Origin: Hypericum androsaemum
Lineage: Eukaryota; Streptophyta; Magnoliopsida; Malpighiales; Hypericaceae
DNA: 64,000 nucleotides
NCBI GenBank assembly: GCA_963995505.1
Contig: OZ023186.1
Span: 13,957,570-14,021,569, forward strand
Reading direction: 5' to 3'
The translations under genes and the position numbers were made by a program. Below the pieces are notes generated by a model. It saw nothing but the letters and a program-made list of their open reading frames with translations, made no database searches and was not told where the DNA came from. How positions within the stretch are numbered: the first letter of the stretch is position 1; each line of letters opens with the position of its first letter. Below are positions 12,383 to 25,000 of the stretch, piece after piece.

Positions 12383-12996
12383 TGACGGTTTTGACACGTA
12401 ATTAACGAGTAATTACGTGTTAAACCTGTTTAATTAACAAACTAATTCGTTAATAATAAATCACTTACTTGTTGAAACAAGAGGTCCACAGGCTCGGGTC
12501 CACAATTTCTTCGTGCTAGTCGAATTACGATCACGTTTGAAAGGATTCCTAATTGCTTTTCACGAGATTTCCTTTAATGAAAATCTGATTAAAATTCTGG
12601 AACAGATCCGGAATTTTCTTTTCTTATTGAGTGGTTGTGGGAAAATTTTTAAATTGGTCCAGCCGGATTTCCCTTTTTATAGGGAAATCCGGACAACCAA
12701 AATGCGCCACGTTTTAGGCCACACGTCCGCCACGTGGCGCTTCGGACAGCGTGTCCGCCACGTGGTGCTTTAGACCACATGTCCGCCACGTGGCGATTTG
12801 GACCACATGTCCGACACGTGGCATGCCACGTGGCAAGGCTACCCCTAGCTTTGCCACGTGGCGCTTGCGTGGCGCTTGCGTGGCTTCGGGCCGGTCAACG
12901 CGGATTGACTGGCCCATTCAACCCAACTTATGGGCCTAATGGGCCCGGGCCCAATTAGGCACAATAATAATTGCCTATTGGGCCCAAGGTCCAACA
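12383..12996 (-). repeat. 5' LTR of the Copia element
   Basis: This 614-bp copy pairs with 4694-5337. In element orientation it starts at 12996 and ends beside the primer site. It is followed by the target duplication GTTTC. Confidence 0.94.
12665..12860 (-). promoter_or_regulatory. G-box array and hairpin TATA in the 5' LTR
   Basis: Six CACGTG cores lie between 12731 and 12860, and the TATA-bearing inverted repeat is at 12665-12690 (TATA on the minus strand at 12674-12681). This would be the copy driving the element transcript. Confidence 0.7.
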
Positions 12997-13256
12997 GTTT
13001 CATATAATGTGATGGATGTTTTTGTACATGAAAATCTTTTTTTTTCAGAAAATTGTAAATGAAAATCGGGAAAATATATTTTTCCCCGTATAAATAAAAT
13101 AGATTGATTACTGTAAGAGGGGTGTATAAATGAGTCCATGTAGTCTGTACAAATGGATTTATCAGTTTCTTGCGTGACCAAAATACTCCTAGATCTTTAA
13201 AATAATTGTCTTTTATCTAGAAATATTTTGGTCACAAAGGTTGATTAATGTATTTA

Positions 13257-13462
13257 GGGAAAAGTACACATTAGTACTACGTTTTACACTTTTCGCGTTG
13301 AGTACCTTGTTTAAAATTGGTGAAACCAAATAATTGTGTCTTCCTTGTCCTTGTGGCTGAAACATTATTGGTAAATCTTAGTGACTAAATTATCAATCTT
13401 AAACTATAGAATATTCTACACAAAAAGCGTGAAACTATAGAATACTAAAGTGTACTTTTCCC
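13257..13462. repeat. Short terminal-inverted-repeat element (MITE-like)
   Basis: The ends are inverted copies: GGGAAAAGTACACATTAGTA on the left and its near complement ending TGTACTTTTCCC on the right, about 206 bp apart. No clear target duplication is visible. The Gypsy fragment to the right was inserted at GTACC inside this element, so its right part recurs after 16660. Confidence 0.6.
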
Positions 13463-13631
13463 ATATAATAATACAGACTACAAAGACAAAAGACAGTTTG
13501 TACATCCTAGAATAATCACTGCATTTGTACAAACTCCAAAATATATTTTCCCCTGGAAAATTTAGAACTAAAGCTATGACCACCTAAGGTGACCACGAAC
13601 CGAATCGAATTTGAATTATAATATGATTTGT
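13302..13631. repeat. Host duplication bracketing the Gypsy fragment, left copy
   Basis: This 330-bp direct repeat is about 97% identical by eye to 16660-16989. It is host DNA (parts of two MITE-like elements), not LTR. Confidence 0.88.
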
Positions 13632-15039
13632 GGGCACTTGTATTTGCTATTTGCCCAAATTGCCTCTCCATATTATGCATGGCGGTCGCTTGACCCTTGA
13701 GGATTTGTTCAAAGTTATCTCGCCTTGATGCTTGTTGTTGTATGGCGGCCAAAATTTGGCCTTGTTGGCTAACCGCCCCTCCAACTTCTTGCATAAATTT
13801 CTCCTCAATAACTCCCATCCGATCCATCAAAGAGAAACATGGTTGGAAACCCGGAGGAGGCCCTTGTTGTGCATTACGTAGAGGAAGTCCTTTATCCGGA
13901 ACAATTGCCAAGTTATCTCCACTACTTCCTCCGGTACCCCTCCAAGAGAAGTTTGGGTGATTTCTCCAACCGGGATTGTAAGCAGAGGAATATGGGTTGT
14001 TTCCCATCTTATTTGCTCCTTGTCCTTGGCCACCCATGAAATTTACTTGCTCCATAGAAGAGCCCAACATGGCACACTCGTTCATCTCATGGCCTACATT
14101 GCCACAAACTCCACAATTTGTTTGCACGGCCGCCACATTGCTTTTATTCAAGCTTAGATCATTAACTTTCTTTGCCAACAAAGCCAATTGAGCTTGAATA
14201 GAGGAGACAATATCAACATCAATCACTTCTACTTGCTCCTTACTCGGTTGCCTAGCTCTCTCATTGGCCATTAGAATGTTTGTAGCCGCCAACTCCTCTA
14301 AGATGTGGTGGGCATCATCCCTATCTTTTCTTAAGAAGGATCCGTTGGAGGCGGCATCAACCGTGCCCCTTGTTGAGGATCCAAGAGCGAAGTAAAATGT
14401 TTGGAGTAAAGACTCCTCCGTCAAATTATGGTGTGGACAACTCCTTTGCAATCCTTTGAATCTCTGTCAAGCTTCACTCAAAGACTCATTCTCAAATTAT
14501 TGAAAGTTGTTGATCTCCTTCACGAGCCTATTCGTCTTTGAGAAGGGAAAGTACTTTTCAAGGAAGGCATTTGCTAGCTCCTCCCACGTGGCTATCGATG
14601 TCCCGACCAATTGCTTGTACCAAATCTTGGCCTTGTCTTGCAAAGTGAATGGGAACAACCTAAGTTTCACGGCATCATCGGAAGCTCCATTATACTTACA
14701 TGTGTCGGCTATCTCCAAAAAGTTAGCAATATGGTCGTTGGGGTCTTCATTCGGCAACCCATAAAATTGGACCGAAGATTTGAGCATGTGTATCACGGCC
14801 GGCTTGATCTCGAAGTTGTTAGCTTGGATATTTGGCCTAGGGACTCCGGACATTGCCCCCCTCAAGGTGGGCCTAGAATAATCTATGAGAGTCCTTCGAG
14901 GAGCTCCATCACCTTGCGCATCTCCTTGCGCGTTCATCCTTGCTTGAATTCTTCGCTCTTGTCGCAATGTCCTTTCCAAGTATCCAATGTCCACTTCTAT
15001 TTCCACCGGAAGGTTGTTGGTGGAACGAGTTCGAGGCAT
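13632..15039 (-). pseudogene. Gypsy gag, interrupted and 3'-truncated
   Basis: Minus-strand ORFs 15039-14497 and 14451-13516 are in the same frame, separated by a TAA and a TGA near 14496 and 14460. The first carries the gag core (FYGLPNEDPNDHIANFLEI, AKIWYKQLVG, WEELANAFLEKYFP). The second carries a CCHC knuckle (CGVCGNVGHEMNEC) and a QARR-like C-terminal region. The reading frame runs past 13632 into unrelated host DNA. Confidence 0.88.
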
Positions 15040-15152
15040 GCGACAAATAAGTACCTTGCAAGACGAACAACAAAGGAACTAAGTAACCAAGTAAACAAAA
15101 AATAAATATCCTAATCCAAGTTCGTAAGCCAAATTAAGTATCTATCACCTAA

Positions 15153-15170
15153 TCCCCGGCAACGACGCCA
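15153..15170 (-). other. Primer binding site, tRNA-Asp type
   Basis: The + strand reads TCCCCGGCAACGACGCCA, one base different from the 3' end of plant tRNA-Asp. This site is typical of Athila/Tat Gypsy elements. Confidence 0.88.
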
Positions 15171-15172
15171 AT

Positions 15173-16659
15173 TGAAAAGAAGAATTTTTACACCCCTCTT
15201 GCAATAAAGAGTAAGCAAGGGATTGTCGTCCCACAAGGACTAAGTTCTATGCCACAAATAAGACTCGACCACTAGTTTAGGACTACAAGTAAATGATTTG
15301 TTAATTCTAAACACGAGTTGGTTACCACAATGACTAACTAGAAGATTGTTTTAACAATAAAGGAAAGAGTGGGCTTGACACCAATGACACCTAGATAACC
15401 AAATGGCATATGGGGTTTATTAAGTTCGTGTTATGGTCCGGGTGTTTCTAAAGTAACTAATCAATGCTTTCGCCATTAATTAGTCTAAATCGATTATTAA
15501 TTAAGCTTAGTTAAACTAACCGCACTTCCGCAACTAATTAGCCACCTAATCTAACTAATTACCAATTATGACCATCACCCTTTGGACAACTAACCACCTA
15601 ATGAGATCCCTCATCAAAAGGCAACTAACTAACTAGTTAAATGGTCCATTAATCCTAATCCCTCCCGGCAATTAGTATTAATTACGTTCATAATTAAGGT
15701 GATCAATCAAGATTAAGCATTAAACTCATTAACTAGTTCACAAACCTTAGCATTTTAACCTCACTAAACCATAGGCTAAGTAGATGCCATCAAGGCACCA
15801 AACCCACTAATCAACTACTCACACATATTCACCAAGTAACATAACACATCCATTGAACAAAGCAAGCAAAGCATAAACATAAAAGAGAAAGATAAAGAAA
15901 GCTCAAGATGATCTTCAAGCTCCCAAAATATCTCCTTCAAGTTCTCTACACAAGCTTTAACAATGGAGAGCTAAAGTTTTCTCCAAAAAGATGGAAGATG
16001 AGAGTAGGTGAGTATTTTTAGCAAAATATCTAAAAGTTTAAGGCTAAAAGCTTTCTTCCAAAATAAGCCAAGCAAGCTATTTATATAAAAATTCCCACTT
16101 AAACTAACTATTCACCTCCTAAAGTGCCAGCCATGGAAAGTCATGGACAAACCCGAAATGGGCCCAAAATGGTTCATGAATTCTGGCCCATTTCGGCTAG
16201 GCAAGTTCTCAGATTTGAAGCTTGACTTTGGATGCATTTTTCACCCTTTTAGACTCAGAATTTGAAGAAGACCATTAGAGACAAAGTTGTAGCCACGAAT
16301 GTCTTCTTTCTAGAACCCCTCATCGTCTCCATTGGACTTCATATGCGAAAGTTATATTTATTTGAGTCACTTGAGGTCAGTCTACCTGGCGTCGTCGAGG
16401 TCCCGATCGTGCACCATTCTTCACGGCTGATCCAATCATTTTTGACACAATCCAAGGTGCACCAATATCCTCCTCGCATCTCCATAAGTCTCCTAGCAAT
16501 AAACACGAACAAAACGCAATGAAAATCACAAGAACTACACTAAAATATTCAAAGCAAGAAATATGACATTACATCCATACATAACAACAAAAACACTAGA
16601 AACAACGGAAAACCAACACTAAAACATACATAGATGATAGAGTGTTTCCACACTCATCA
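15173..16659 (-). repeat. 5' LTR of the Gypsy fragment
   Basis: The borders are TG at 15173 and CA at 16659, which is TGATGAGTG in element orientation, giving about 1,487 bp. The partner LTR is missing. It is followed by GTACC, the inferred 5-bp target site. Confidence 0.82.
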
Positions 16660-16989
16660 GTACCTTGTTTAAAATTGGTGAAACCAAATAATTGTGTCTT
16701 CCTTATCCTTGTGCCTGAAAAATTGTTGGTAAATCTTAGGGACTAAATTATCAATCTTAAACTATAGAATATTCTACGCAAAAAATGTGAAACTATAGAA
16801 TACTAAAGTGTACTTTTCCCATATAATAATACAGACTACAAAGACAAAAGACAGTTTGTACATCCTAGAATAATCACTGCATTTGTACAAACTCCAAAAT
16901 ATATTTTCCCCTGGAAAATTTAGAACTAAAGCTATGACCACCTAAGGTGACCATGAGCCGAATCGAATTTGAATTATAATATGATTTGT
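16660..16989. repeat. Host duplication bracketing the Gypsy fragment, right copy
   Basis: This is the direct repeat partner of 13302-13631, of equal length. Here the sequence continues into the rest of the host MITE (ATTTAATCTAAGG). Confidence 0.88.
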
Positions 16990-17545
16990 ATTTAATCTAA
17001 GGACGAATTCGAATACAAATTATAAATTGTCGAATTCTAATTGAATTCATCCGAATTTGAAATTTTTTTATTCTTTTTTCAATTTGATTTTTTTTAAATT
17101 TCTACATTTTGCATACAAAATTAAATTGCCTACTATTATTAGTTCTGAAAAAATCAAATCATACGTAGTTCATGTACCTTTATGAAACTACCCACTAGTC
17201 ATTATTATCCTTTCTTATTTCGTGAAACCAAATAAGAAAATGGAAATAATACCAAATAAATTAAAAAATAACACGGCAATAAGACCAAATTAGAAAAAAT
17301 AATGCCCATAACGGTAATAATACCAAGTGATAAACACAAATGTTTGTGCTTCCACCCTTTTCCTCCCTTTTAAAAATTTGATCATATTTCAAATATTTTT
17401 ATTTTTTATTCACATTTCGGGATATATGTTTTCGGATTCGATTCGTCTAAAAATGAATTTGAATCCAAATTATCATTTGTTCAAGCTGATTCGAATCTGA
17501 CTCGAATTTTTGACGAATCGAAACGGATTCAATTCATGTTCACCC
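16946..17545. repeat. MITE-like element with inverted ends
   Basis: The left end GGTGACCATGAGCCGAATCG is roughly inverted at the right end (CGGATTCAATTCATGTTCACC). The interior is AT-rich with many GAATTCGAAT-like phrases. Its left 50 bp also appear at the edge of the left host duplication, which places the recombination breakpoint inside this element. Confidence 0.55.
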
Positions 17546-19611
17546 TTGGACCAGCCTATACGGTCTCTCTGCTTTAGGGCTATTCCTTGCCACGCCTTTC
17601 TGGTACATTACTAAAACCTGTTTAGGAGGAGAGGAACATCAATTGGATGAAATTTGAGACACAAAATCTCAAATGGGCTGGCAGGAAGGACAAGAAACCT
17701 CAGTACTTATCCATTGATAAAAAACATATTCGTTCCGATGAAAAATAACAATAAACTTACCAAGAAAAAAACATAAAAATAATCACGCAAAAAAAATTCT
17801 ACAGCTTAAAGAAGCGTAATTGTTGTAATGAAGCGTCACTGTTTGCATTAACTTCTTTTTTAAATGGTTTTTTGTTTTGAAAGGATTTGCATTAGCTGGA
17901 CTAGTAAAAGTTTTGACAGCGACGGTAGAGCTGCTCGCAAGTAATTAATGGCTCCCAACACAGGGTCTTTTACTGAAGCATTGCGAGTATAGTCTCGAAG
18001 AAATTGCAAAATTAACACTCGAGAAATTCACGCTAATACTATGTGGTCTTTTCGACATGTACCATGTAATTTTTTTTACAGAGGTAAAAGTGCGACAAAC
18101 TTATAGTTTTTATAGTCGAGCACTATCGTACTGCATTTATAATATTTTTTTAATGATATTTTTTCATTCGTAAGACTTGAACTCAAACCTTTATAACACT
18201 ATCCGAATCCCTTACAAGTTAGAATTGTGGATTTGAAAAACTCTTGTCACCAAAAAAGATAAAACCAAACAACATGGTATTTGGTTAATTAAGCGTGAAA
18301 ACTAAAGTACTAAAATGAATTTCCCATAATAATTATTCCAATGTAGTGTAGCCATTCCTGCAATTTGGTGCAAAGAAACATAAGGAGGCGTCCTCAAAAA
18401 AAAAAAGAAACATAAGGAGGCTATCTTAGAAGCTAGGACAGCTAATCTATGTCCGATTTTGGGTTTAGTTGGAACCACTGCCATTTTTTTGTGTGCGTTG
18501 CTTTACTGATTCACCGACACCGATTTGAAAGAATAGAAAAGAAAAGGAGTAGCAGATTTGTTTCGTTCAAACAGACATGGGAGTGACCTTCCATTTTATA
18601 CAGTGCCACAGATTGTTTTTCTCAGATTCTAATTTAAATTAAAATTTCTAAATCTCAAATTTTAAATGACATTAAACTTTGTTCTCCTCCCAAACAAAAT
18701 TATTTTAATTTCGGCAAGAGGTGAAATTGACCGTATTCATGAAAAATTAGGTAAAATCTGTTATTCTGAACTTCACGTAGAAGAGTACGTGTTAAGCAAG
18801 ATTTGACCGGTTTGCAATTGACCCAATTATATAACTCTGCAAAGTAAATGAATCGTGTCACCCTAATTAGGTAAACTTGAACCTTAAAAAAAATATATTA
18901 GGTAAACTTGGAAAATGTTTACAGATATGAAACGTCTGTTACAATCACACTTTGTCTCCAATCTTCTAAAAGTTTCAGTGACGACTTAAATCCATGTTCA
19001 CTAGTCCAACGAATAGTTTTGAGTAATTTTAGTACAAATCAGTTATCAGACAAAAAAGAACCTAATAGATCAATGATAAGATTTTAGGAAAGATAAATAA
19101 ATAATGTATAATCCATAACAAATCTAGTAAATGGTCAAATTTTAGCAGTCCAATATACTAAGCCATACTATCATTCAAAAATATATTAAGCAATATCTAT
19201 GATGTTACCGTAGTATAACTTTATAAATAGTACGGCTAAGTTAATTAATTTCTAATATTTTTTTATCAAAATCATTGGTATCCTGATATTTATTAGACCA
19301 ATTTATCAATATTCAAGTCGAATACGATATTTGAATAGTGACAATGCTCTCTCTAACAAGTTTTCAACACTGAATAATGGTAACCAACGAATTACATTTA
19401 GGTATCATTAGTGCTCATATTAAACAAACAATTATATGATAATTATAAAAATCTATATTTGAGATGTTCATTTTTATCTTAGTTATCTATCGATATATCT
19501 TACATTCTCCTTTTTGTTTTCGTTTGTTTGTTAGTGTCATCTATTTTTTTAATTTCTAACAAATTCAACAACATGGAAAATTGCTCTGATCTCGATAACT
19601 ACTACCTAGCA
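17546..19611. other. Intergenic, AT-rich
   Basis: No ORF, RNA gene or transposon end is supported. The last few hundred bases are the upstream region of the GDSL gene. Confidence 0.6.
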
Positions 19612-19618
19612 CTATAAA
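19612..19618 (+). promoter_or_regulatory. TATA box of the GDSL gene
   Basis: CTATAAAG lies 80 bp before the ATG at 19698, a normal distance for a plant promoter with a short 5' UTR. Confidence 0.55.
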
Positions 19619-19697
19619 GTTTGCACATGCGAGCCTTACCTAGCTACTCATTTGGCCACATTATTTGAAATCATAACACAAATTAATCCAACATCAA

Positions 19698-21391
19698 ATG
19701 GGGCTTCCAACTCTTTCCTTTTCTTACATGGCACTATTTTGTTTGGTGCTCTATGTTGCAAGCAGCCAGCCTCTGGTCCCCGCAATGTTCATGTTTGGGG
19801 ACTCAGTTGTCGATGTGGGAAACAACAACCACCGCGACACAATTGTCAAATCCAATTTCCCTCCCTATGGTAGAGACTTCATCAACCACGAGCCCACCGG
19901 CAGGTTTTGCAATGGCAAACTTGCATCAGACTTCACCGGTACCAAAAATGTTCTCCTTGTTTGCTTGAAATGCTGCATTACCCTAATTCGGATACGCACT
20001 GGACCAACTATTTCACGTACAAGCTGAGTAAGTTTTTTAAAATGTGACAAAACTCACTTAATAAGTATTTGACATTGATGCCATTATAGCGTTATTTGTT
20101 TTTCACCGAAACATTCCGGTATTTATTTCAACCCGAAAATATTTTCCGACCAAACAAACTGGGCCTTAGTACCATTGACAGAGAGAACATTAAGACAACT
20201 ATGTTTTTTTTATTGGCTATATATACAAGATGCTATTAACTGGGTGGTTATTCATCTAATTTTGTGTTGAAACAGCTGAAAACATAGGATTCACTTCTTA
20301 TCAGCCAGCCTACCTGAGCAAGGAAGCCCAGGGACAGAACCTAATAACTGGTGCCAACTTTGCCTCTGCTTCTTCTGGTTACTATGACGAAACAGCCAAG
20401 TTATATGTAATTCCCACCAGTATCTTACATTTATATATATCTCATATTTATTAGAATCAATTTTTTTTAAATTAATTTGTACCCACTTTAAAATAATCTT
20501 GATTGGGTCTAGGGTGCAATTCCATTGAGCCAGCAAGTGGAGTACTTCAAGGAGTACCAGAGGAAGCTAGTGGGAATTGCAGGGAATTCTAATAATGCCT
20601 CAGCCATCATATCTGGTGGAATCTACCTCATAAGTGGTGGAAGCAGTGACTTCCTGCAGAATTATTACATCAACCCTCTTCTCTACAAGGCCTATACACC
20701 TGATCAATTCGCAGATATACTCGTCAAAATTTATTCAAACTTCATCCAGGTCCACTTCAACCAATTAGCTTACTTCAGAAATTTGCTCAAGTAACATGAT
20801 GCATGGTTTGTGTCGTTGCCAATTAATATATTGTAGTATGAACAACAGGAGCTGTATAAAATGGGAGCAAGAAGAATCGGAGTAACATCGCTGCCACCGC
20901 TCGGGTGCTTACCGGCTGCCATTACCATATTCGGGGAGGACAGCAACGAATGCGTGGCCAGGGTGAACAAGGACGCCATCTCCTTCAACAACAACCTCAA
21001 TGCCACTTCTCAATACCTTGTAAATAAGCTTTCGGGTCTCAATTTGCTGGTTTTCGACATTTACCAACCTCTATACGATCTTGTCACCAAGCCCTCTGAT
21101 AATGGTAACAATTCAGAATTCTTATAACATCTGATGATATTATTCTGTACATGTCTGGATTAATAGCGATATATATAATTTACGTGGACCGGAATAGGAT
21201 TCGTGGAGGCAAGAAAGGCATGCTGCGGGACGGGGTTAGTAGAGACATCATATCTGTGCAACGCCAAGTCTCCGGGGACATGCGCGAATGCGTCCGAATA
21301 CGTGTTCTGGGATGGCTTCCACCCCACCGAGGCTGCCAACAAGATCTTGTCCGATGATCTGCTTGCTCAGGGCATCTCTCTCCTTTCTTAA
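19698..21391 (+). CDS. GDSL esterase/lipase, secreted
   Basis: Five exons (19698-19938, 20276-20406, 20513-20749, 20849-21104, 21198-21391) give 352 residues, the normal family size. A hydrophobic signal peptide covers about residues 1-25. Block I is [13 protein letters not shown] with nucleophile Ser36; block II is [10 protein letters not shown]; block III is SGGSSDF, with Ser where other GDSL enzymes have the oxyanion Asn, as in the APG-type plant subgroup. Block V is [11 protein letters not shown] with Asp327 and His330 completing the triad. These enzymes hydrolyse ester bonds of lipids or cell-wall and cutin substrates outside the cell; the exact substrate cannot be read from sequence. 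All junctions have GT/AG borders and the frame is continuous. Confidence 0.94.
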
Positions 21392-22073
21392 TCAGTCAAA
21401 TTTGATGCACAAGTATGTATCTGTAATGTGTATTAATCTGAGCTCTTTCTATTTGTGTCCCTAGTTGATTGTATGGCATGGATGAATAAGTAATTGGTAC
21501 ACAGCTTATGTAAAACTTCATGATTGGTGTAAAACTCTCCAGTATCTGAAATACTTCTGAGATGTCTTCCAACGTGTTTCTATAACTTTTAACACACAAA
21601 CCAACGAAGATCCATTAGGTACAAATGTCTTTCCAGGCAGAAATTTTGCCAAACGACACTCCATCGCAAAGAAAAAGATCGCAATTATATTATAGGGTGA
21701 ACGACGTCGAATACTAACTTCAAAGAACCAATACAATCTTAAGTACATTGTATAAAGGCAGGAACCTTGTTTAAGTCAACAAGGGTGTTGACCAATATGT
21801 CTCCGGCAGCAATCCAACAATCTTGGGATATTTGCATCGTCATCATCGTGATCTCCTGAGACAGTCTTTCCCTCGGTGTGATCCTCTGATGCGGCCCACT
21901 GGTCTACGATATTAACTATCTTCTGAAGCTATTGCCACAGGTAAAGGAAAAGAATGTGGAAGGAATAAAACATCACTACTATACGAAAGAACACATTACA
22001 TGTGGATTGCAGGTTGCAGAAGTTTTGAACTCTGATCTGTGCTATTGATGATCGAAAGTGTAGCAAATTGAGA

Positions 22074-25000
22074 TTAATAGGATACAGCTGCATTTCTAGC
22101 TGGTAATAGGGTGTCGTGACCGGAAGAGCTCCCGGATTCTTTGTTTGGATTATTGACTTGTTGGTCAAGGAGATCGTCCTCTATCAATTCAGATTTCCTC
22201 GATAGAAGCAGCGCATAGCGATGCAGACTTGCTGGGCTCAGCTCCTTTTCCTTCACTTGAACAAGTAACCTTGCCATGATACTCCAAATTGCACTTCTTG
22301 CTTCAGAATCACTTGAAGCAAAAGGGAAAATTTCTAGAAGGCCTTGTATGAAGTCTAGATCTGAAATCCACCTCAAGTGCTTGGGCAATTAGCAGCTTGA
22401 TAAATGAATCAAATAATAAAAATTTGCATGAAATATTTTGCCATGTATTACACATGAACATCTTACCGAGTGACATCTTTGTTGCCAAATCAGGCACATC
22501 AGACAAAATGTTTGCAACCAACACAACAGCAGTCACACAGGAGCTGGCAACCTGAGAGATATTTTTAGCAAAAGCATAACAAAGTTTGTCAAGCATTGCA
22601 AGAATGCAGAACTGTATGAAGCAAAGCATGTGGAGTAGACTAATCAAGCATCATTCAATTTCTAATGAGAGGAAAGCATTCACGAGTTGATGTGCATTGT
22701 TGTAACAGAAACTAAGAACCATTGATTAACCATGACGATAGCATTCAAGTATTTACTATATTTTTCCAGATATTAAGACATTGTAGCCTACAAATATTAT
22801 CAGCTACGCTGCCATTTGCAAGAAGTAACAATAAAACTGGTATCAAGAACAGTAAAACCACCTTTTGAGTAGACCACAGAACCCAATGTACCTCATATTT
22901 ATCTGGAAGTTTGATCAGGTCAAGTAGTAGTTCAGAAAGTTTCTGGCTAGAGCAGATTTCTTTAGAATAACCGTCTAAAGTGGAAAGAACTTCAATTGCA
23001 CGAAGAATACCATCAACAACAGAAAACCTGCAAGAATGGCACATAGGCAATGAGCAAATCTCGAGTTTAAATAGGTGTTAGGAATTTGTCACAGACAGAA
23101 GACCAACAGAAAACATGCAAATCCAACATACTTCGGAAGCACAAACCGCCAAGAGAAGATTCTGCAGATAGACCACGCGAATCAACCTTGAGTTTGGTGG
23201 CCAGTATTTCTATTGGTTTTCATATGATCATCTAATTTAATTAGTTTCACCAGTCAAGCGGTCACAAGCAATCAGTACAACACACACTTTTCCAGAATAC
23301 CATCACGTGAATCCAAGGCCAAAGATTTTATACCAGTAACCTAATATATATACTCCTTGTCCAAATATTGGCAATATTTGCAGTCATCATCGAGAACTCA
23401 TAGCTTGCCTAAACGAGAAGGCCCAAAACAATCATGCAATTATTAGTAAGCAATAACATACCTTTCAGGCACTCTTTCTTTGGTTAACTGTCCCATTTCA
23501 AAGGTGAAGAGGTCGATTAGTAGACTTGGCAAACTCAACTTCATCAAAGAGTCGAGCAGATGACCTGACACTTCCTCTTGACTCTCCAGGATAGCTAGCA
23601 GTAGTCCTATGCTCTATTAAAAGAGTAAGTCTCTATAGCTATGCAGAACAGCAGGTAACCAAATGATCAAATATGTAAACTAACTGAGATAAATGGATAA
23701 AATAATGTCTTCAAACAAAGTAGCACAACAATTGTGCAGTTAATGGCCCAACTTACCCACACAAAAAAGAATCAATCTCAGAGCCTTTTGCAGGACATTG
23801 CTTATGTTCTAAAAAGTTACAATTAGAATAAATGGCTGATTCGGAATGAAGGACATCCAAAAGACATGAGCAGAACTTTGAACAGCTCAAATCTTTCTGC
23901 AAGTTGGGTGACATAATATGGTAAACAAGCATCTAAATTTGCCAAAAGAAATCTAAATAAAGAAATGATGAGATCAGATCATAAAAACCTTTTGACCTTC
24001 AAGACAGAAGTTAAAACTTGAAACTTGATATTGCTAAATCACTGCAACCATGTATCTGATAATCTGAGTCATCATTGCAGGAACTCCAAGACAGATCATT
24101 TTCAATGCCACATTGAACTGGCCATTGAAGTTCGAGAGATAAAGTATTCTCATCACTAAATTTTTAGGGTGCAATGATTACTAATTTAGAAAATGAAGCA
24201 GATGCAAGTTTGCAGCAAGATTATGGTATTAAAATAGCTGGGTAGCTTTCCAGTGAGCACTGTGCAAAGATGCTTTAGCACAATGCATGAAACACTATGC
24301 AATATGCATGCAGATACTGGAACCAGTGCCCTTGAAATTATTTAATAAGATGAGCAGAGTTAACCAAGATGATAAGCTAAGAATTCGTCTACCTTTTCGA
24401 GAAGCATGGGGTTCAAGGTGTTCTCAACAATCCAAAGCATGCGGGACAAAGTATGTTCTGCCCTTATTGCCTCAGCCCAAGCACTACACTGGCTGCTTTG
24501 AATGCCCGAAGATAACAACCTGTGTGTGAAGACTTAACGGTTACGGTCTAATACAGCATGAAACAAAAGAAACAAAATCTTCAAAATGGTACATATGCTA
24601 TCATGTTAAACAGAGTAAGACAATAATCAAGGGCTAGAAAAGCCCAAAGAAAATCCCACATGCTCATAGATACAAATAGGAAATAACCGTAAGATCTTTC
24701 CCAGAAGCGTTGGGTAGCAATAAAAGTCCTTGTGCATGTTTATGCCAAATCAATTACATTGCAAGACATAAGAATTCCAAGTCTACCAACACGAAACAAA
24801 CAGGCAGGCGTCTAAATTAAGTTCTTTAGAAGGAGAAGGCTGAGAAGGGGTGAAAGTGAAACACTGGGAAAGCTGAGTAAAACATGTGCCTACAGCTGAA
24901 ACTAATTGTCAATTTCAGAAGTTGAGGCAATTTTAAATAGCATTACTTGAGAAACACTAATATGCTTTAATCAACAGTAAGAAACAAACAAGATAACTGT

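Larger units (their letters stand above)
4694..12996 (-). mobile_element. Copia (Ty1) LTR retrotransposon, near full length, decayed
   Basis: The 8.3-kb element lies on the minus strand. Its parts are: LTRs at 4694-5337 and 12383-12996, both TGTTGG...TGTCA in element orientation; a 5-bp target duplication GTTTC at 4689-4693 and 12997-13001; a tRNA-iMet primer site beside the right LTR; and a polypurine tract beside the left LTR. The gag-protease-integrase-RT-RNaseH frame runs from 10422 to 6280, and integrase before RT is the Copia order. The frame is broken by three in-frame stops, so the copy is not autonomous. The LTRs differ by many transitions and by repeat-number indels, so the insertion is not recent. 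The leader from primer site to gag is about 1.95 kb, unusually long. Confidence 0.95.
13632..16659 (-). mobile_element. Truncated Gypsy/Athila-type retroelement: 5' LTR, primer site and partial gag
   Basis: In element orientation it consists of an LTR (16659 to 15173), a tRNA-Asp primer site, and gag from 15039, stopping abruptly at 13632 where host sequence begins. Pol and the 3' LTR are absent. The right edge is a normal integration end (TG at 16659, then GTACC). The left edge is not an LTR end, and 330 bp of the host DNA that follows the right edge is repeated there. Confidence 0.88.

Noticed and set aside
13302..16989. 330-bp direct repeats as LTRs of a small retrotransposon
   Set aside because: They lack TG/CA ends and contain host MITE sequence; the true LTR with an adjacent primer site is 15173-16659.
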